64,000 nt of DNA from the NCBI GenBank assembly GCA_900708905.1, contig CAADRB010000007.1, positions 2,869,139 to 2,933,138 of the forward strand, in the 5' to 3' direction. The DNA is from Hymenolepis diminuta. Taxonomy: Eukaryota; Platyhelminthes; Cestoda; Cyclophyllidea; Hymenolepididae. Positions within the stretch are counted from its first letter, which is position 1; each line of letters opens with the position of its first letter. A program made the translations under genes and the position numbers. The notes beneath the pieces are model-generated. The model was given only the letters and a program-made list of their open reading frames with translations. It was not told the origin of the DNA and did no database searches. Of the stretch, positions 58,236 through 64,000 are shown one piece after another.

Positions 58236-58438
58236 CGGAAGCCTTGATCCTGGGGAATCAGAGTCAGCATATAACCTCACATTCACACTTCCGATTGGTC
58301 TGCATGATTGTGTTCGGTACTTTCTCCAAACGTCTCGAACTGCTCTGATAAAGACCGTCAACAGTTGGGGCATTTGAAAGAGTAGATCCATATCCTCATC
58401 GGCGGTATATGAAGGGCTTGTTTTTTGGGGAAAACCAC
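58236..58438 (-). CDS. orphan internal exon, unidentified gene
   Basis: A 203 nt minus-strand exon with clean borders: acceptor after CATTTTACAG (58439-58448) and donor CTTCCG/GTAAAT (58235 downward). The frame that begins two bases in is open to the donor and ends in phase 0. It encodes an acidic then helical, basic segment (DEDMDLLFQMPQ, LLTVFIRAVRDVWRKYRTQS) and then VNVRLYADSDSPGSRLP. G+C is higher than in the flanks. I do not recognise the family, and the neighbouring exons could not be placed. Confidence 0.6.
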
Positions 58439-61038
58439 CTGTAAAATGGAAAAAATGAAGAATTGTTATGCAGAAAAGAATTATTTCACCTGAATTTTTA
58501 TCCCCTATGACATCTTTGGAACTCTTCTGATACAGAAGATTGTCATGAATCTCGATTCAATGAAACTAAGATTTTATGGAAAGTATGAATTTTAATTAAT
58601 TACTGTTCATATTATTTCGGAAACTTTTCCAGAGTCCGATTTCCAGTTATTAAAAACCTTAAACGCGACAAGGATGGTTGAAATGATATATCTCAGAGTG
58701 TCACCCTTAGTGGTAACAACAGATTCAGTTCAAATCCTTTAAAATATCGTTTGAGAAAACAGCATGATATGTTCTTTGGACTGAGAAGGGAAGAAATCAC
58801 TATTTCGATGCGCGTGGACCAAGTCCCCTCACCCTTTTCTTAAAACTAATTCCTCTCTGCTGCAGGTATACATCCACTTGCCCAATTCATATATTGTAAA
58901 TATCCTTACAAATTTATACGCACAGATATTTCAAATGTTGTGTCACGCTATTCCTTTTGCTTAACTTATCAGCTGTTTATTTATATTCAAAAGTTATAGA
59001 AAGTTATATATAGAAAGGTTATATTAAAAGATAGGAGAAAATATGAAACCGAAAAAACGGGCATGGCATTACAGTATTATCAGAGGCAAAGATGAGAATT
59101 GAACTGATTGCAGAGTACTTAATTAATATGTACTATTTTGTCAGATAGACAACTCTTTCAGCTGCTAACGTTTCAGTTTCAGTTTATGAAAGGTCAAAGA
59201 TCAATATAAATAATCAAACTAAAACTTTTTTTAATTTTCCCTTTATTATATTTTACTGAACTCCATCTTTAAGAAAACTGTAGATTTGGGTTATGTATTT
59301 AGTCTTTGCTACCTCGCAATTCTAATTTTCTGACCAGGCCCGTAAAAAGGTGTAAAATTCGTGACTTTGATTAAAGATGCATCATCGCCTCCTTTGCTTA
59401 GCATTAAGAGATAGCTGCTTCGAAAGGCACTCTTACAGACTTCTCGTTTTTTTCTTGTTTGGTTATCTGATTAGCAACTTAGGCCCATTAAGTAGGATTG
59501 AACTCTTTCAAAGGTAGTCATACGTGATTTTACACACTAATTTTGCTTTTAGCGAGTGATGTCCGACTAGATTGAGACGTCCTCACTGTTCGTGTAACCA
59601 TGACGAAACATTAAGATATTAAGGTAAAATAAGCGGAGCTGAATTTCATGCATATTTTATGCGAAATGAACGTTAGTTAATATTACCTCTGCTACATCAG
59701 AAAAAAATTAATGCTAATCTCACGCAATAAGAAACAATCGGTTAGATGTAAATGTAATGAAAAAACATCCAATTAATTCAACGTTTGAATAGGCCCTGAA
59801 TTTTATAGATAAGAACTCGGGAACTATTTCCCTTATGAGATACTGAACAGTCCGATGGGTTCAAAATTCAAATCTGGCAAAAATCCCATTCAGTCAACCT
59901 CACTATCTATCATTTCGTGTCATCCCATACTGAACTCTTCTGGTATTTTTCGCAATTTAAGTAGTATGCTGTGCCCTTAATTAAGGTGAAAAGTTTATTC
60001 AAATTTGCTTAGATAGAAGAACGGAAAATTTACATAACATTTAAATCAGTGAATAATTCGTCACCCATTAAAATGCCATCCATAATAGCATCACCTTAAA
60101 ATCTATGCTAATAAATCTTTCTTTCATAATACACAGATTCATCTAACAGATAGATGAAGAAATTTAACAAAAAATGAAAATTTGGAAAAAATATCGGTAC
60201 ATATTATCCTATTTGAACTAATTAATCAACAAAAGAAAATCCACTCACATTTACGACCTCAAAGGTTTGCATTTGCTATCGCTTCCTTTACAAATAATCA
60301 GGTATTTTAATCTAAAAAATTGCAAATTTTATAAAACCTGATCAGAGGACAGTCCAAAATTAACATCAAATAAAAACATTTCATTAATGATTAAACGATC
60401 AAGCGGACAAGTATTGCATTCTTTGATCCATTTTTGTAGGCAATTCTGACATTATTTATGCCAACAGCAACCAGGAACCACTGCTGAAAAATGAATAGAT
60501 TCCTAGCAAATCATATACAGGTGCTCAATCTCAGAAGGCATTCTTTCTGTGCTCTTTAAAATGAAGATGTTTTTTTATTTGAGCCTTTAATATCAAATTA
60601 TAGTACTTATTTCGAAAAACTTACAAAGCTACTTGCGATTATCACAGAAATTCAATTTAAACGTCGAAGATAAAAGTACTATATGAACTTTTGGTAAAAG
60701 ATCCTCCGCTCGGACTTTTCCTCAATAGACCTCAGCGTTAATTTGTAACAATTATTCAGTATGAAAACAAGCAAAAATCTAATTTGCCAATTTAAAAAGG
60801 GAGAAAAATCTTCTGGTACTTTTAAATAACGGAAAATGTTAGGTGATACTCGATAAGTCAATTTACATTTTGATCTTAGGCCCAACAAACTCTTCTTATT
60901 TACAGAGTTGTCTGATATTTGAATTACGTTATTAGAAAAAATTGTCCTTCGTTATAAATGTTTCAGTACTTTCACCTTGATTAAATTCTGCTCTTTAATC
61001 TCTACTATGCTATGAGCGTGTAAAATTATGCCTCCTTT
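58439..61038. other. intergenic or intronic stretch
   Basis: AT-rich, with no supported exon; probably intron of the gene that owns the exon at 58236-58438. Confidence 0.35.
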
Positions 61039-61239
61039 ATGCATTTGAAAGGGGAAATTAACTATAGAGTCAGTCCTGACTCTCATTGGGGATTGTGGGA
61101 AAAATTAAGAAATTTGAACTTTGAAATGTTAAGTAATGACTTGTCCATTAAGAAGGATCTACAACTCGATTCTTATAATCAAGTAAAACAACTCTTTTGG
61201 AACCATTTTCGATTACCTCCCATATTGAACTATACTTAG
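61039..61239 (+). CDS. doubtful open frame
   Basis: A 66-codon frame from an ATG with plausible amino-acid mix (contains DSHWGLWEKLRNLNFEML) and an internal donor-like CAA/GTAAAA. It does not join in frame with the candidate exon at 61430. Kept only as a possible fragment. Confidence 0.2.
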   Translation: MHLKGEINYRVSPDSHWGLWEKLRNLNFEMLSNDLSIKKDLQLDSYNQVKQLFWNHFRLPPILNYT

Positions 61240-61429
61240 CCCAGCTCAATTGCTTTCCTACAAGGACAAATTGTAAAGTTATTTAGCATTCCTGTGTGTT
61301 ATGAAAAAACAAGTATTACCTGTTATTTCTGAGCAATTATTATGGTAACATCAATAATCCGAATAAATTATAAGCTATTAGATTAAATACAAACACCTTT
61401 TAATATTTTCTCTCGTTTTAAATTTTCAG

Positions 61430-61560
61430 GAATTTGCCATGGTCTACCGTTATTGAGGTGGCTGTATTTATTTACTTTGGCAACTTCTGGGTAATTGGAA
61501 TCCATTCAATATACCCCGATGTTCATTGGCCAGCAGAATTGAGATCACGACGTATCCTAG
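61430..61560 (+). CDS. candidate exon, plus strand
   Basis: Acceptor after TAAATTTTCAG and donor CCTAG/GTTCTT bound a 131 nt segment that is open in one frame (NLPWSTVIEVAVFIYFGNFW and onward) with a hydrophobic stretch that could cross a membrane. No partner exon was found and the donor is weak. Confidence 0.25.
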
Positions 61561-61649
61561 GTTCTTATCATCAGGCATGCCCCGTTATGCGCATCAGTCT
61601 CTCCTTTTCCAAATTTTTTAAAAATCTTCTATATTCTTCTTCATTTTGA

Positions 61650-63224
61650 TTTCTCTCATTAAAGTCTTGCTATTATTCTTTTACCATCTTCTAACCCTCT
61701 GCAACTCCCTATCTTAAGACCCAAGACTATATCCTTCCATAGTCTGTGTTTATGGCACCTTGCCTTAATCCAAGTATGATCAGTATCCACATAACCCAAT
61801 ATATAGGAATGTTGAGTCTAAGGCATACTTTCTTGAACAGTATAAGTTGTGAATGAGCTACATAAGAAAAGGAAAATTGGGATTTTTTACAGTTATTATG
61901 AAGTACGTGGGTGCAATAACAATGGAATTAATTAAAAAAGCATTAGAATTCTAAAGATACGATATAAAAATGTAATCATGTTACCTTAGATTACGTTTAA
62001 AATAGCAGTATTTTATGTTATTGTTAATGGGGAACATTTAATGGCATGTCTCCACCTGCTAATTTGTAATAACACTAGAGGTCACTCTATTTCTGTCCTG
62101 CAGCTATCTTTTAACATGAATAAGACTTTACTGTAAAGATCAAAGTCAAACCCAATGGAATTTTTAAATATTAGTTTTCTAGAAACTACGATGCATTTTA
62201 TAGTGATTCGAATTCTTATTTTATGGGTTTGGCGTGTTCGGTAAGAAAGATAGTTTAAGTAATAAAAAAATAAAAGAGATAATGAGCATTTCATCGACGC
62301 AATAATTATTATTTACTATTATGATGAAATTATAATCAAATTTTTGATAATAACCGCGATTAAAATGAACAATTTATCAGCTCCGTTAATGCTTTATTCT
62401 CTCCACTATATATAATACTACACAGATTAAGTAGTAAGTTAAAATCTATATTAAATATAATACCGGTTATAAATCGCTTGGTATTCTTCATTTAAGTTTT
62501 CTAAAACACCTTTCCTGGAACGCATAGTCTGTTGATATAATCATTTTGTGCAAATACAGCATAATCAAAGCATTATATCGAAGACTAAATATTTCGAAGT
62601 AAATTTTGAAGAACTTTGACAAAAGTATATTTTGAAATATTTTTCTTTGAAAGACGACTTAATACTTTTAACTTAAGTCTATTTCGTAAACACCGATTCC
62701 TGAACGGAAGTTAGTATTGCTCATTAGAATAACTTCGAATCAGTAGCATTTTATCGAGATTAGCTAATTTTTTGAAAGTACTTTATATATTCCATATTCT
62801 TTGCGACTTGATAATCCAGATAATGACTAACAGTATCGAATCTTAGGGAAACCGGCTGATATCCTTAAATACATTGTAGTGGCAGAGTCACCAATTTGTG
62901 GTAGGAGTAGTTCACCAGTTTGTAGCGGTAGTTGGCTAACAGTAAATGACTCTACTAGAGGCTATTCGGACTGCTTAGGAGGATTACTTAGGTGTTGCAA
63001 AGGACTTATTGGTGTGGCATCCGCTACAGATCTCTATCAGCAAATTTTCTATTAACTAGTAATTCATGAAATTTCCTCATGATTTTCGCCTTCATTTTCT
63101 GTGTATCAATTGATCCTCTATAGTCAACTTTTACGTGGAAGTTGTCCATTAACTTCACATATGCAAAAATCAAACAAAAGATACCGATTAACCTGGTTAT
63201 TTATTAGGTTATATACAATTCTGT
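61650..63224. other. non-coding stretch
   Basis: AT-rich; nothing supported. Confidence 0.4.
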
Positions 63225-63360
63225 CTAAATAAACACAAACATATTATGTAATCGATCGAGAAATAGTGCGTCCATTATTGAACGGTCCCATATCGGTTTT
63301 GACACTGGTTCTCCATGGACTCCTACGCTTGGTATTGTTCCTAAAACAAGGGATTCCTTA
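63225..63360 (-). CDS. candidate terminal exon, minus strand
   Basis: After an acceptor-like CCTTGTTTTAG the minus strand reads GTIPSVGVHGEPVSKPIWDR and ends at a stop after a Phe/Val-rich end. A donor-like ACAAG/GTGAGT lies about 50-60 nt upstream, but joining it in phase brings a TGA into frame, so the model is not closed. Confidence 0.25.
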
Positions 63361-63419
63361 TACTTTATGAAGAGTATGTAAATTATAATTAAGTAATTAG
63401 TAAAACTCACCTTGTCAAC

Positions 63420-64000
63420 TCATGTTAAAAAGGAACTGTTTGCAGTCGAAGATCATTTTCGGTATGCCCGTGGGATCCCATTACACCGTCTATTGTGGTA
63501 AGTTACCTTTTGCATTTGAAATGAAATTGTTCTGTGATAATTGCAAATTTTCTTGAAAGTTATCATTATCACTGTCCATAATGATGCAACAGGTTGTTCG
63601 AGCTTTAATCAATGAAATAAAGCTGATTAAAGTGAATAATATATTGATCCAATTAGTTGAGAAGCAGAGAGGAAATAAAGCCTAGGGATCAACTGTTTCG
63701 CTTTCCAAAGGCAAGAAACATTGAGCTGTCCATATTTTTTATAAAGAACATAATTTACTGTGAAGTTTTTTAAGGTTTAAAAGTAATAATTTGTCATCTA
63801 TGTTCATGATGAGATAAGAGTTGACTGTTAGTTGAAAGAGGACAGAAGTTTATGTTGAAGTCTGTTAACAGTCTCATAAATAGTAGGTTTCATTTGACTA
63901 TGTTGAATCACTGATTTATCTGAATGGTCGCCCATGACTGTTACATATAAGAAGATAATATTTTCCTCAAAAATATTTTTTATATGAAAAATTCTTTGTT
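63420..64000. other. right edge of the window
   Basis: AT-rich sequence with no supported feature. Confidence 0.35.

Overview
The window is nuclear DNA from a spliceosomal eukaryote. I read it as a platyhelminth, most likely a tapeworm, because the DNA is strongly AT-rich, coding regions are split into many exons, two introns are only 30 and 39 nt long, and start codons lie just downstream of 3' splice-site-like sequences, as expected of flatworm spliced-leader trans-splicing. A CsRn1-like LTR retroelement fits as well. No species can be named from sequence reading alone. There are no operons, ribosome binding sites, CRISPR arrays, rRNAs or intact tRNAs.

Layout. Positions 1 to 10.5 kb hold only partial genes: a 3' coding end on the minus strand (73-357), three well-phased small exons of an unidentified minus-strand gene (5537-5940), and scattered plus-strand exons of another unidentified gene (about 7.6-10 kb). 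Positions 10672-15438 (minus) are a complete DDX47/Rrp3-like DEAD-box RNA helicase in 7 exons (613 residues). Positions 16.1-19.3 kb are a repeat cluster: copies of a ~330 bp dispersed repeat (R1), a fold-back element with ~100 bp inverted termini, and a 293 bp element (R3) nested in R1 with a 7 bp target duplication. Positions 19771-29162 (plus) are a complete glutamine:fructose-6-phosphate amidotransferase (GFPT) in 14 exons (715 residues). Positions 31590-53008 (plus) are a complete Golgi alpha-mannosidase II (GH38) in 20 exons (1145 residues). Every exon junction in these three genes was checked for phase and agrees.

Two introns of the mannosidase gene carry antisense copies of a decayed Ty3/gypsy element; a 1370 bp block is shared by both and appears identical. 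From 53 to 64 kb the DNA is mostly non-coding, with one convincing orphan minus-strand exon (58236-58438).

How the genes relate: GFPT is the entry enzyme of the hexosamine pathway that makes UDP-GlcNAc, and alpha-mannosidase II trims N-glycans after GlcNAc is added in the Golgi. Two N-glycan-related genes therefore sit head to tail about 2.4 kb apart; this may be chance. The helicase is transcribed divergently from GFPT and belongs to ribosome biogenesis. I found no convincing new multi-gene system. The strongest oddities are the duplicated intronic retroelement block, altered motif residues in the helicase (DEVD, TAT) and in the mannosidase zinc and nucleophile motifs, the micro-introns, and the nested repeats.
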